In this document: positions 45,645 to 61,000 of the stretch, in pieces
Layout: each line of letters starts with the position of its first letter
Position numbering within the stretch: the first letter of the stretch is position 1
Assembly (NCBI RefSeq): GCF_947242115.1
Contig: NC_074718.1
Span: forward strand, 45,300,699 to 45,364,698
Direction: 5' to 3'
Length of the DNA stretch: 64,000 nt
DNA from: Biomphalaria glabrata
Taxonomy: Eukaryota; Mollusca; Gastropoda; Planorbidae
Position numbers and translations under genes: made by a program
The notes under the pieces: generated by a model
What the model saw: only the letters and a program-made list of their open reading frames with translations
The model's database searches: none
What the model was told of the DNA's origin: nothing

Positions 45645-48600
45645 TCAGGATTTTTTCTTTTCTGTGTTCTTTGACCGTTTATTGGTCAAGTCACCAATTT
45701 TTTTCTCTAGCTTCAACTCTAGCTGCGCTCTCCTGGCAGAGTTCGGCTTTTTGTTGGGGACGCCACTGCCGCTGTGTAGCACACCTTCTCTGCTGATAAC
45801 ACGACGTGCTGCCTCCTTAGCAGCATCACCACAGCCATGCACCTCTGGCATGAGGTGTGTCAGGCAGAATCTGCGTGTACAGTGTTCACAGTTCCTGCCT
45901 AAAGTGTTGGTCAAGGTCTTACACTTCCTAAAAGCACACTTGCTGTCTAATTCAGTAATGCTGGCAATGAGTCCCTCAAAGTCGTTTGGGTCAATTTTGC
46001 CCAAAACTTCGGCCACTTTATGGGTCTGGGACTTCATTGCGGGTTTTTTCTTTTCAGTTGCCTTGACCTCTTTCTTCTTGGCTCCTCCTTGCTCAGGAAT
46101 TTTCTCCCCACCCTCAGCGTTGATGTCTTTAGTTTTTTTCAGCCGACTGCAATGGAGCTCGTGCAGTGCCAGGTTTGCTATTCTGATGTTCTTTTGACAG
46201 TGACAACACTGCTTTATGTCATCATCAATGGCACAGTTGTCAGGGAGCTCTGTCACAGAGTTCTGTGATTGTCTCCCCTTTTCAGTTTGTTTGTTAATCT
46301 TCACTTTTAACTTTTGTTTCTTGTTTGTCGATTCGGTGTCTGGGTTTTTTGGTTGTTTTTCTACTTTGTTAGAAATATCCTGAACATCGGGTGAGCTTTT
46401 CAAATCTTTCTCATCAGCAAGTTCTTTAGTTGAGGATAACTCTAATTGATCAGCAGGAGTTATCTCTGCAACTTGTTCCGTTCTATTTTTATCAATGTGA
46501 TCATTATCTTCACATGAGTTACTAAGAGGCAAGTCGATTTTCATCTTTGAAACACGGATGTGACGATTCTTTTCTTCTCCAATACTAGCATGGTATAGAG
46601 ACAGTTGCTCTGCAACCTAGAAAGATACAAGATCAAAGTAAAAAAATACTGACAATAAAATAATAATAATTATCTAATTAATAAAGCGCTGTTAACAAAC
46701 AAAATGTAGGCTCAAGGCGCAGTGATAACATTACAAACACAAACACGAGAGCTAAAATGACATGGAAATCAATTGTGGAATCAAAAGAAATGGAAATAAA
46801 GTTTGTCAAATTAAGCCTCTTGTATGTAAAAATTTGGTCCAAAGTCCAGAAGAAATGAAATATATTTTTGTTTGGTGTCTATGTCTATTTATTTTTGTTC
46901 TTCTCAGGAATGTCTGAGCTTAAAAAGAAAATGAAATGACTGTCAAGATAGGTAGGTCCTAAATGAACATATTGAGAGCAGACAGACTCACGGTCACCAA
47001 ACAAATGACCTACCTCATGGATGACCATCCTGTCATGTGAGGTCAACGTCACGGGGAAATCTAAAACACTTTGTGTGCTGTCATCTTTAAATGCTTCCAA
47101 TTGTTTTCTGTACACTATTAACTTCTCTTCTTTAGACTGTAAGGAATGTTGGCTGGGGGAAAGAAAATAAATATTAATCTTGACAATCTTATTCACCAGA
47201 TATTACAAGTTCTTTGAGATCACAGACAACTAAATGTGTTTGATTAATAAAAAAAAAGCTCATTGTTTCATTTCATTACCTGGAGACATGTTTTTTGTGA
47301 GCCACTTGTTTTTCCTCACTTCTGCTGACCACTTTATGAGTGTCAGTGGCATTTTTACTAAATGTTTGATGAACTTTACCATCTATGAAAAAAAAAAAAA
47401 ATTCAGTGATGATAAGTACAGTTCAAAGGTCAAGGTCTATAGAACAAGATTAACAAGAACTCTTTCAAATACTGTGACAACTATACAAAACTTGGAGTTG
47501 CAAGAAATAGGGATGGCTGCCCTGGTTATGTGATATGCGCTCTTGCCTGTCATCTCAATGGTCTCAGGTTCAAACCCTGCCTGCCGCCATCCTCCTCGTC
47601 TGGTGTGAGGTTTGAGTTAGGATGTAATAAACTTCAGCTCCGAAGGAACATTTCTAAATGCGTAAAACAAACAAAACTAAACCATTCATATGTATGGGAT
47701 GTGTGGTCGCAAGGCTAAGTATGCTTGAACTGGGCTTGGCTTGGCTACCTATGAAGGGGGTTTGAGGTTCGAATCCCGACTTGAGTAGAGTTGTGTTTAC
47801 TGAGCGCCTAAAGGCAGCATGGAAAACCTTCTCCCAGATACCCCACCCCCCAACAGGTCCACAAATGAGATTGGATCATAGTGCTCTGAGCAAGCTATAA
47901 GCAGGAAAGTAGCAGTATATAAAAGCTCAATAAAAGCTCTAATTTATTTCAAGTACCTTGTATGTATTGATGCGCTGACTGAACGTCTCCTTTCTCAGTC
48001 ATGTAGTCAACCAGGGACTTGATGAAGTTGTCATGACAAACTGTCTCGGTGTCGCACACCACTGTCAAGTGTCTGCGCGCCCGCGTCACTGCCACATTGA
48101 TTCTACGTTTCTCGGCCAGAAATCCAACTTCACCTAGAACCAGGAATGCAAAGCAAAGTGTCGAAGTTGATTGGAATTGAAAGTCTTCGGAACAACTCAC
48201 TAGATAACAATTAACTATCTGAACAACATGATGAGATTACTTGGGAAATAAAGTGAAACAATGACACTGAAGAAAATAGTTTTATCTATAATTAGTCACT
48301 TCAATCTAAGCATTTAGTTACAGTAGGTAGTCAAATCTAATGACAATCACACCTATTTACAACAGGTTGTCAAATCTAAGACATGGTCACATCTATTTAA
48401 GACAGGTTGTCAAATCTAAAACATGGTCACATCTATTTAAGACAGGTTGTCAAATCTAAGACAGTGACAACTATTTAACACTGGTAGTCAAATTATTTTA
48501 ACACAAGTAGTTAAGTCACATCAATCTCCTATAGTGAATGAGATCATGTACTTCTATGAAAAAGACATCAAGTACTTCAATGAAAAAGATGTCATACTTC

Positions 48601-51600
48601 TATGAAAAAGATGTTATACTTCTATGATAAAGATGTCATGTACCTCTATAAAAAAGATGTCATATACTTCTACAAAAAAGATGTCATGTACCTGTAGGAT
48701 TACTTCTGACCATTGAGATAATCACAGCTTCCTTCTCACGACCTTGAAAGCCATCCACAGATTTGACCTCTAAACTTGGATACTTTGAGCTCAGACGTAG
48801 CCGAATGAGATCCACCTGTAACAAAACAAAAAGTCTCAAAATAAGAGAAGACACAAAAATCTTTAACATTCTTTTAATAACCTATGATGTTAACTTAAAG
48901 CTGTTTAAGTATTTTAGTATATATACAAGGGAGACAATACAGTAATGAATAGGTATACAAGAAATCTTCAGATGTACATGCAATTGCTTTCACACACCTC
49001 TAGGACCTAAGCCAAGCCCAATCTATATTTCAGTTCTGTAATAATATATACGTATTCAGGACTTTTAACAGAGAGGAGTTAATTTGGACAATCAAACACA
49101 ATATAAGGCTCTATTAAAATAAAATAAGAATTTCTTTTAAATATACTATTCACTAAATTTACATACACACTAATGCAAGTGTGATGGGTAAAAGAGTTTA
49201 AAAGATCTGGCAATTTAGAAGCAAAAATAATTGCAGCAGTTACCAAAATAAAAAATAAAAATTACTTGTTTTATTGTTTACATGTTTGGGATGATTTTTC
49301 TGATTTAAAGTTTATTACATTCAAGCCCAAACCTCTCACAGGATGGCGGGGGAAGGCTGCAAACCCGGGACTATAAGGACAACAATCTAGAGTGCACACC
49401 ACATGACCAGGGCCCTCCATGTCACGTATACAGATATTTATTTTTTTATTACAACTTTTAAAAAATGTATTTGGGGGGAGGGGGCAACTGAAATCCTCAC
49501 ATGCCACAGCCTCGACATTTTCAACAAAGTGCCAATTAAAATTTCTGAGAGTGAATGGACATGATAAGTCAGCAAAAATGTGCTACCTGTAAATTATATG
49601 GAGCTATAACAGCAATGTCTGCTGGCTTGACCCCACGCTTGACAAGGTCATCCACATGACTAGCTACAATGTCAGCTTCCCCTAATGAGGTCAAGACACA
49701 AACAAAAATATACACATCAGGTTTGTACATTATTAAACATTTGTAGTGAAAACAATAAATCTATTTGCACTTTGACTGTTTCACTATCATGGTACTTCGC
49801 TAAGAATCAAACTTTGTTAAACTGATCACAATTAAAGTTTATATTTTCTAAAGTCTCACCCTAGCTCCATTGTGTAATAAGAGTTGGCTCATTCAAACAT
49901 TTGCTTATTTAAGTGTTACCAGCTCTATGCTAAACAATGAGTGCATCATTAAGGTATATTAGACTTGGTCAATTCAAACCTACTCATGGCAGGAAAAAAA
50001 GCTGAAAGTCTTCCATCTCTGATGCTTAAGGCAAATCTTTAAAAAAAGGTGGCAAGATAAAATAACCAATGAGGAAGTGCTACGAAGAGCAGGGTGCCAG
50101 GACATCCACTCTGTTATCAGCAGCAGACGCCTTGGCTGGCTTGGTCACGTTCGTAGAATGCCAGTAGATCTACTTCCACAATACATTCCGTATGGCGATC
50201 TAATAGAAGGCAGGAGAGCCGCTGGTCGCCCATTTTTACGGTATACAGATGTATGCAAACGCGACATGAAGCTCTTCAAAATCAACACTAGCAGCTGGGA
50301 AAAAGTGGCACTGGATAGTTCCACATGGAGAGAGAGCATAAAGGATTGCTGATGCCATACAAAACAGAAAGAAGGATGAAAATGCAACGCGCCTGGTGAT
50401 TACATATACCCAACCTGTGACCGCAGTTGTGTATCAAGGATTGGCCTCTTAAGTCACACAAGAAGTTGCAAAGGGAAAAGATGGACACTCTAGATGTAAA
50501 ATGCCACAGACATTCAAACATTTGCTAAATTTTATTAAAATATAATCACAGGCTTAGATACATTGCAATTACTTATTTCTGATGAAGAACTATTAAAAGC
50601 ACATATATTTCATCACATGACTTAATTTATTTATATAATATTAAAAAAAAAGACATCATTACGTTTCATACATTTGACTTCTAGCATCTATATACAAAAT
50701 GATTACACTGTATACATTTTTTTTCTTATTGGTTTGACGAAATAATATTTTTGTGTGTGTAGGTTGGGCCGAGGCCAATTGTCATAGTAGGCTTCAACAC
50801 TGACCCGCAATGTCACAACTTTAGGGAAGTTGAGACCAATAGCTCATTGCGACCCCACAGTTCAGAGTTGAGGCCTTCCCTAACGATTGGTCTGGGTTGG
50901 GCGGGGGTAGGAAAAGAATGAAATGATTGGCTAATCACATTTAGATACTCCTTAGAACATACAGGTTAAAACTAACTTTTCTTTTTGAAATGGCTACATC
51001 TAGTCAGGAACAAAGTTTGATCTAGTAAAAATTATATTTTACCTTGCTGCAATGTGTTTTGAATGGAATCTAATATTACTGTTGGGATACATGTGAGTTT
51101 GACAACGCAAATAACAGAGCGGGCTTGAATAAGGTCATTTCCAACAATGAATATAAAAAATGAATTGAGTTTACGTTTTTTTCCTCAAAGTTAACAAGTT
51201 AAATAAAGTTAACAATAAACTGTGACGCACATTTCGCCAGAACAAAGGACACAGCTGGGACAAAAATCAAAAGTAAAAACAAAAAATGTAAAGTTCATGT
51301 TATAACCTTCATTGCCTTTGGAAACTTCTTCAGGAAGATCTAACTCATAAAGGTCGCAGCCAGCAGTGTCAATGATTAACAGAGGACTTGTGGTCTCTTC
51401 ATCATCACTTACATCGACCAGGTCACTAGAATATAATTTGCATAAATTAGTACATTGCATGAAATCAAGAAGCTAGTTGTTTTTTTTATCTAACTGTTTC
51501 AGATTCAGTAAGTACCTCAGTAGAATATAACTAGATGATGAGATGAGAATATAACATCTAAGAACAGAAGGGACTGACAATAAGTTTAATCTTACCAGGG

Positions 51601-51975
51601 CTTAGTCCTTGAATCTAAATGGCTGAGTTCCAGAAGGCCAAGCCCACTATTCTTATTATCTTTCTAGATCTAGCTCTAATAAAGTTCAAGGTTTTTAGGA
51701 TCAATTGAGCTCTCACTTTGTCAACTGAATCAAAAACATTTTCTTACTAAAATTCTGACTTGAGAGATGTTGTGAGTCTCAATTAAGCAAAGTTTAGATC
51801 AACTTTAGGCTTATTACAACCTTTAACTTGCCAGGCTCATGTTTATTGCTAATATTCACAATTCTTAATGCAAAACCTCGAGCCCAATTCAAACACTTGT
51901 GGACAAATATTTGTGATGGCGAAACATGTTTTAATCATGACTGGTTGGTTATTTTTAATCCTGATGCATTTTTCT

Positions 51976-52012
<37 letters not shown>

Positions 52013-55000
52013 ATTATATTATATTATATATATATTTATAGCTTTTATATAGCGCTACTTTCATGCTTATAGCATGCTCAGAGCGCTTTGGTCCAATCTC
52101 ATTTGTGGACCAGTAGGGGGGAGGGGGTATCTAGGAGTTGGTTTCCCGTGCTGCCTTTAGGCGCTCAGTAAACACAACTCTGCCCGAGTCAGGTGTCGAA
52201 CCTCGAGCCCCCTTCTAAGTAGCCGAGCCAAGTTCAAGCGCACTAAGCCTCTCGACCACGCTTCCCACTTCATGTATAAGCAACAACCAAAAAAACAGGT
52301 ACAGCACCATTTTAGAAATAACCAAAAGATCAGTGCGGCGGCTCGGTGGAGTGAACAGAATGAAAGTCAAGCGAAACGTTCAGTTGCAGCCATTGTTACC
52401 TCAGTAAATGGGAGGCTACCGATGGATGAGCAACTAGTGTCCCTTGGTACAGCTGTTGCGAAGCCCACTCCATGATGTCCTGGTGCATGCGGTATTGTGT
52501 GGTCAACATCCTGACCACATCCTTTCCTTTCTCTTCAGACAATGTCTTCAGGAGTCTCTCCATCAAGGTCAGTTCAAGTCCAGCAGCTGCTGCTCTAAAA
52601 GAAAATAAAAAAGATGTTGTGAAGTCACCTTGACATTTAATAAACAGCTAACAAAATATCAAGTCATCTTTAAATTCAATAAACAGCTAATAAAAATAGT
52701 GTCACCTTGATATTCAACAACTATCTAATAAAATATCAAAATATCAAGTCAACTTATTATTCAACAACTAGCTAATAAAATATCAAGTCAACTTATTATT
52801 CAACAACTAGCTAACAAAATATCGTCAACTTATTATTCAACAACTAGCTAATAAAATATCAAGTCAACTTCTTATTCAACAACTAGCTAACAAAATACCG
52901 TCAACATATTATTCAACAACTAGCTAATAAAATATCAAGTCAACTTCTTATTCAACAACTAGCTAATAAAATATCAAGTCAACTTATTATTCAACAACTA
53001 GCTAATAAAATATCAAGTCAACTTATTATTCAACAACCAGCTAACAAAATATCAAGTAAACTTATTATTCAACAACCAGCTAACAAAATATCCTAATGTG
53101 ACAGCTAAAATGTCTATCAGCTAATCCAGTATCACCTACTCTTTAGATAAGATGGTTGGTGGCAGTTGCTTGTGGTCACCAGCTAAAACACACCTACGAG
53201 CTCGCAGTAAACCAATCCAACAAGCTGCTTCTAATGCCTTGAGGTGATAAAGGAAAAGAACAACTTATATAAAAGAAATGTGTGTCAGTTTAGTTGATTA
53301 TCAAACACAACGTTTATTATAATATTACATGATAGACAACATGTTGGCTATATGACTTGATATTATATTATGTAGGAAGCGTGGTCGAGAGGCCAAGTGC
53401 GCTTGAACTTGAACTTGCCTTGGCTTGGCTACCTAGAAGGGGGCTCGAGGTTCGACACCCGACTCTGGCAGAGTTGTGTTTACTTAGCGCCTAAAGGCAG
53501 CACGGAAAACCAACTCCTAGAGATTGGACCAAAGCGCTCTGAGCATGCTATAAGCATGAAAGTAGCGCTATATAAAAGCTATAATAATAATACCTGATCA
53601 AGCAGACATGGTTAAAGCAAAAAGTTTTGTCAACAAAGATGTTTATTTTTAAAGGTATGTGTAGGGTTGTGCACACGAAAGAGGAATTAATAGGGCAGTT
53701 GTGTTGTGACCAACTTAAAACTCATCTGTCAAATAGTTCAACTTGTGTCTTTGGGGACTAAATAGTATTTGTTTCCTCATCTTACTAATTTTCATACAAG
53801 CCAATGCAAGCACAATGGCTGCCTGGTAGTGCGGTTTGCGCGCTGGACTGTCGTTCAAATTTATTGATGGTCCCCGGTTCAAACCCTGCCCGCTGTCATC
53901 CCCCATCGTCATGCGGGAGATTTGGACAAGGAAGTAATTATCTTCAACTCTGAAGGAACATCCGAAACATGTAAAACAAACAAACAAACCACACAAGGGA
54001 TTAAAAAAATGAAAGAATGGGCCAATTTCACTAACCTGATAGTAAATTCACTAGCCTAACAGCAATCTCACTAATCTGATTGTCACTAACCAGGGAGGAA
54101 CTGTCTCTATATTTTATAAAATCTTTTTCAAACTAGATCTAAATCTATCTGCAAGTGATATGTTTCCAGTTGATATTACTTATAGATTTTGTAGCGCTGT
54201 ACTAATAAGAGACACCCTGAAGTTCCGCGGGAAGACTCCAGTTGAATTGTGAGTGTCATTTGATCTTATACTCACTAGGATAGCGATTTTCACTAACCTG
54301 AGAGCACTCGTCAATAACTACAAGGTCAAAGTGATCCTCTTTGAGATATTTCAGTGGCCCATCTCTGCTGGCACTGGTCAGAGTGACCAGTACAACGTCA
54401 GCCCTGGACAAAATATCTTTAGTGGCAGCTTCTTCCCTTTGGGTGGCCTCTTTCTTCAAGAGTTTCATTTCATCTCTCAGAGCACGCTTCTCTCCCTTGT
54501 TCTTGGTTTTCTTTAGCTTATTCTACACATCACAAGAAACAATCGACAAGAAACAATTTATCAAAGACGTAGAACTCTCACAAATATAAACTTCTATCAA
54601 TACAAATTAGAGTTAGAATTAAATTTATAAAAACTATACCAAAAATCTGCTTCTTTTTACTAGAATTTTTTTTTTTTAATTATAAAAAAAACAACAACAT
54701 GCAGTGATAATCAATAAGTCCAACATTTGGACTGCAAAGCAATTGTGCTTGCCACATAACACTTATGAACTGTCTGATAGGCCATAGAAACATCTGCCAC
54801 AAGGACAGCAAGGTCTAAAAGGGGAGCTTTATTGTCTATATTTATACTGATTTACGGTGAAATTATTTTTGATCTATTTTTTTATTTTTTCTTGAGGTGT
54901 TTGAAAAAAAAAAAAGATAGATGGTAATTGTTACGGCTTTCGATTTCATTTAGCTCTACAGAAACTACATTAGTTTCTCATCAAGTCTGGGTGTCCCTGG

Positions 55001-58000
55001 GTTCAGCTGAAATTTCAAAAACACTAAATAACTGGGTCAAGACGAACACAAAACTTGATTACTCTAGACAGCCTATATCACACACTAGCCTCTGTCCTTC
55101 TAAAAACTAGCACACTTCCAATCATTCATGCATACATTCTAAATGACTTATACAAATAAAAATAGATTATACATTTATACACACATCTATCCATGGCAGT
55201 AATAATATACAAGTCACTGACCAATACTTTATGTATGTCTGATTTCACATCTTCCACCACATCCGTGTGTTCACTGCCAGATATAATGGCATCCAGGGAA
55301 TACTTCTGTAAATGGGTCAACAGTCTAGCAGGATGACCAACTCGTACAATTCGCTGTTTATGTAATGCCAGTCTTTCAACAAGGTTGTCAACTGCAATAT
55401 TAGACGGGGCTGTGGCCAAAACCTACATTACATAATAAAAGGAAATAAAGTAAAGCTCTGGATATAAAAATATAAGCCAAACAAATGATGAGTAACTAAG
55501 TTTTCTAAGAATGAAAATCTACTGACTAAAGTGTCAACCTACCTATTTTCTGATTTTCAGAATTTAATTTACATCACAGAACATTAGGGCTTAAAACAAA
55601 GTGGAGTTATATAAAGTGTTTGATAATTTCTCTCTCTGTGGCATTTTATGTCTCGAAAGACTATCTTTTCCTTTTGCAATTTCTCATGTGACTAAAGAGT
55701 CTAATCCTTGATATGTACAGGATGGAGTGACCTCTCCATTGCTTAGGGAAAGCCTCGGCTTTGATAATTTACCTATGATATGAACTGGTGCGTAGCTAAA
55801 AAAAATGCGCCCACCTTCAGCCCTTGTTTCACTGCCTGAATAATGAGCTCTACAACAGTAGTTGTCTTCCCTGTTCCTGGTGGGCCATGTATGATGGCAA
55901 CTTCTTTCTGGGTCAGTGCAAATTTGACGGCTTCTTTCTGAGACTCATCCAGATTCTCATTCACAAATGTAATGGCTGAAATTTAAAGAAAAAAAAAAAA
56001 AATCAACATGGCTCTTTGTCTTTAAATGAAAGAGGAATTGACTTCTTTGGAATCATCATGTTTCAATAAGTTTGAATGGTGTTGAGTTAACAAGCAGATA
56101 AGGAATAGGGCACTTTAAACAAAAAACACAAGTTTTATTTTTCTACTCACCCCACCCTTTCCTTGTTTGTATGCAAGTCACAAAAGGGGGTCTACAATAA
56201 TAGGTCTACGATTGAAGTACACATTTGCACACAACAATAACATCCTAGTATCGAGGATTTCTAAATGAAACTAAATAGACTAATTAAAACAACAATAACA
56301 ACCTAGTATTGAGGATTTCTAAATGAAACAAAATAGACTAATTAAAACAACAATAACAACCTAGTATTGAGGATTTCTAAATGAAACTAAATAGACTAAT
56401 TAAAACAACAATAACAACCTAGTATTGAGGATTTCTAAATGAAACAAAATAGACTAATTAAAACAACAATAACAACCTAGTATTGAGGATTTCTAAATGA
56501 AACTAAATAGACTAATCAAAACAACAATAACAACCTAGTATTGAGGATTTCTAAATGAAACTAAATAGACTAATTAAAAGAGCATCCTATATCACTTGAA
56601 CATTTAATTCCTTAAACAATTTGCACCCATTAAACCAGTTACATTAGAGCTGTACAAAGTGGACGGCTCCTTTCCATACATGTTAGAACAGAAAGATTTT
56701 AAAAACTTTGATAAACTTTCAGTCAGGGTGTTTCAAAGTCAATTTTTGTCAGCAAGCAGTACGTAGAAGCCTAATTCATAAAGCGATGGTTGTGTGTGTG
56801 TGTGTGTCTATGTTTCTCGTGTGTGCATCGATATTATCTTAATGACAGTATTAATACATTAGTAATGTAAAAGTGTTATGTAAAAGTGGCGTGTTTTTGT
56901 CGAGGCCCTATGTGCCACGAGTGAACTCAAAGGAATGATGATGATGATGATGAACGTAAAAGTGTTAACCAAATATAGATCAAATCATAATGAAATCTCA
57001 ATGATATATTATTTAGGTCTACAAGTTAAACCTGTCAGTCGAATGGTTCACATTTACCTTTAACAAAAACAACTTTAGACATTTCTTGATAAGTATCACC
57101 TCTCATTTGTTCTCTGAACTTTTTGTAGTTGAGCAGCAAGCAAGAGAGAGAGAGAGAAGCATAATGTTCTCATCCTTACCCACCCCTACCTCCAAATAAA
57201 TGTCAGAACTACACATTTATTTTTACAAAATGTTTTTCTTGGTTGTCACTATGATTTTTTTTTAGGCTTTCTACTCAAGGAAAGAAACTGAAAAGGTGGT
57301 GGGTGGGGTGGGGGCTAATCTTAAGATTAAAATGGTTGAAACCAAAAGTTAAAAATAAATGGGTTTTTTTTTTTTTACACTATGTGTGCTAGAGACAATG
57401 AAAGTCGAAATTATTTGACAGCTATGTCATGTTAATCAAGTGTCATCTTAGTACTAAAACAAAACAGCAATACTAAGGTGATAACTAAAAGATTTGCTCA
57501 TGTGACATGAATTTATTGGACGTGTTAGTTTCAAGCATTCCATCAGAAATGACAAGTATTTTGTCCTATACCAAACCTCTTGCAGTACAAAAAGGCAATT
57601 GCATCAGGATTGTTATGAGCTAGGCAAAAATCGCGATGACAGGGCCGAGTGCATAACACATAACCAGATAGAGTTAACCAATTTGCTACCCTATAATCAA
57701 TTCACTTCAAGTGGCCATCAATTTCTTATATATAAATAAATTTAATTATTTGTTTGATCTAAACCAATCAATGATTCAACTAAAATGATTACAACAAAGT
57801 CAAATTTTTAAAAAATACTTACGAAACTCTGCACCAGAAGGGGAAACTTCTTCCAGACCAAACAGAGTGTCAATGAGTCTTTGTGATGGCCCTCCTCGAC
57901 TGTTCGATAAATCATTTAATACCCTGAAGTACAGAAGAAGGTCAAGGTTCATGAAAATTGAGACAAGTTAATAATATATAATTCCTAAAATAAATATGTT

Positions 58001-61000
58001 CAATAATTTTCATTAGTACGATATGTACACATAGTGTATTAAAATAGTGACTTCAGACTCAATTTGATAACCCCTGACTTTGAGTAACCTTAAAAAAGGT
58101 TATGAAAGCAGGAGAAGAATTACTAGCTTGCACTTTGCGGATGACTCTTGCGGAGAAAGAGCTGACATGGTGATGCACACAAGCAAGACTTCCGCAGCAT
58201 ATCATAAGTAAACCAATGTCACAAAAAATGCACATGCACATTAGTGGAGAAGAATTTAAAAAGGGCATCAGTATTCATATAGTGTTAAGTATTCAAGCTT
58301 AAACTGTATGGCCATATAACTGGGTAATGAAGACCTTCCTACAGGGAACAGTTCCAGGAAAAGAAAGGCAGAGAAATGATGGTGAATATTTAAAGTTTTA
58401 TACACCGGTACCTCAGATCTATGACTTCAAAACAAAACCTGAACTATCAGCCAGAATCCCCGCCACAGCATCACGTGCAAAGCTTAAGACAATCTGGAAA
58501 GGCCAAGGCATAGCCCTCAGCATTAAAGACTAATGCGCTCCATGGCCATGGAAATATTCTTGTATGCTTGTGAACCTTGGAGGCTAACTGTAGGACTGGA
58601 GAGGAGGATCTTAGCCATGGAATTGAGATGTTATAGAATGATCCAACGTATCAACTATAAAAAAACTGCATCACAAAAGAGGAAATCTGAAACAGGATCA
58701 CAATGGCAATTGGGCCCCACAGTGACCTGCTGACCACAGTCCAAAATTTCAAGCTTAAACTGTATGGCCATATCACTGGATAGTGAAGACCTTCCTGCAG
58801 GCAACAGTTCTAGGAAAAGAAAGGCAGAGAAATGATGGGAAGAAAACATCAAAGAATGGATGAGCTTGTCGTTGAAAGATACTCTAATCAAAGACAGGAA
58901 TGGAGAAAGACAGTTGACAGATCATGTGTTGTGTCCCGACAGTTCCGCTGGGATAGGTGAAGGCGTTGGCTTTGAATTATGTATTAGAGAATAAGTAAAG
59001 TCTTATCCTACAGAGAAAAAATTGTGATAAAAACTCTAGACACATTCCTAGAATTTCAACATACGTTTTCAGTCGTCTGTAAGTCACATCATTGGCTAGT
59101 TTAGTCAACTTGTAAGCTTCATCATCATCCAGTTCTAACACATCTTCTGAATCATCAAACGCCACACAAATCTCACATGCATTGACTTGTGACACGAGAC
59201 CTGTGGCCAGTGGCTTGTCAGTTGCTTGACTTTTCATCAGACCAAGGCCAACAATGTCTCCTGTTGAAGTCATTGACATTAAATCTTTGGTTTTAAAGTT
59301 TCACTAGACAAATCTAGAAGATGTTTACAATTGTTTAACATTTTAACAGAATTCTACAAAAATATATGTTAACTTAATGTTTTTTCTGTTCTATATATAT
59401 AAACAAACATATACACAAAATAAACACAATTTTTAGTAAAGTGTTTATAATGACAAGTCCATAGTCAACAACAAAAATTGTTAACTAATTTCATTACATT
59501 TAAATATATTGTAATAAAATAAAAGAATTAAAGTCATTAATTAAAAGGGATTATTGCTGACTGTCAAAACTTCATTACATAAACAAAAAATATTCCATTT
59601 ACCTGGAGTGAAATTATGTGAAGGTAACTCTACTTTCACTTGTTTAGCCCCAGGTCCAAGCTGAGAGCCAAACACAAGAACCATTCGTCCATATAATCCA
59701 GACCTTCTGGACTTGATTTCTAGTTTCAGCAGACATATTCCTCTCCTCTGTAGCTCTTTAGCTGACAATCTTTGGGTCAAATCTCTGGTCAAAGTTGAAG
59801 GACGATTTTGACATTTTTTAAAATGGTATATTTCAAGGTTGATAGGAATATGCACATTTTATATAAGCATAGATGAGGCATTTTAAGCATTTTTCAGTTT
59901 TGCCAATTCTACAAAAACCTTCATTTGTAACAGTGTCAAAATATAAATTCAGTTGCCAATTTATTGACTTTCCAAAACATCACTTACTTTTCAAATAAGA
60001 AAGATAATAGTTAAGAATTATATATGTCAATGATGTTATTGACCTGTTTGGATTAGCTGAATAGATTCTGGTGCAACCATGAATAAGATCATGAGGTTAT
60101 AAATAAGAGTAAACAGCTTGTAATGAAAGTGAGTGGAAGTTAAGAAATAGCATGGAGACTGACAGAAGGACATGTGTTTCTAGGTCAATCTAGTCAATCA
60201 ATGACTTAAACTGTGCTAAGTCGTTGGTTTTCCTGGCTGATTCAGGCAACCCATTCCATTTTCTAATGGCACTAAGGAAGAAGAAGCACTTCTCTACAAA
60301 TTTATTATAGAAAATGAAATGTGCCTCTTTGTGTTTTTCCGAGCATTTTATTAGGTTTTTGTTTTTCTATTTTTGTGTGAATTATGGTTCAATATTTTAT
60401 GTATTATAAATTATATAGAGATACTTTACTTTTTATTCTTCTGCCCTGAAGTGTCTCTAAGTTCAGTGATTTTACTGAGGGTGTTACTTTAATCAAATTT
60501 GAATATATTCCTTTGTTATAAATATCACTACTCTATTTTGTGTATTTGTTCTGGAATCTAGTTTCTTTATGTTTTCTTGAATTGAGGGATCCCAAACAGA
60601 GGATGCATATTCTAATATTGGCCAAACTAAACTTGTAACTAAAGTTAAATAGCATTATAGTTTTATGTTGAAGTCACATTGAAATTAAATCTTTGGTTTT
60701 AAAGTTTCACTAGACAAATCTAGAAGATGTAATTGTTTAACATTTTAACCGAATTCTACAAAAATATATGTTAACTTAATGTTTTTTCTGTTCTATATGG
60801 CTGCCTGGTCGTGCGGTTTGCGCGCTGGACTGTCGTTGGGATTTATCGACGGTCGAGGGTTCAAACCCTGCCCGCTCCCATCCCCCGTCGTCCTGCGGGA
60901 GGTTTGGACTAGGAAGTAAACTATCTTCAACTCTGAAGAAACATCCGAAACATGTAAAACATTTTATGTTCTTGTTTGATTTGCCTAATGAAGGCTTGAA

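Noticed and set aside
45523-46197. 224-codon plus-strand frame
   Set aside because: Antisense shadow of the last IGHMBP2 exon, which is supported by AN1 and splice phase.
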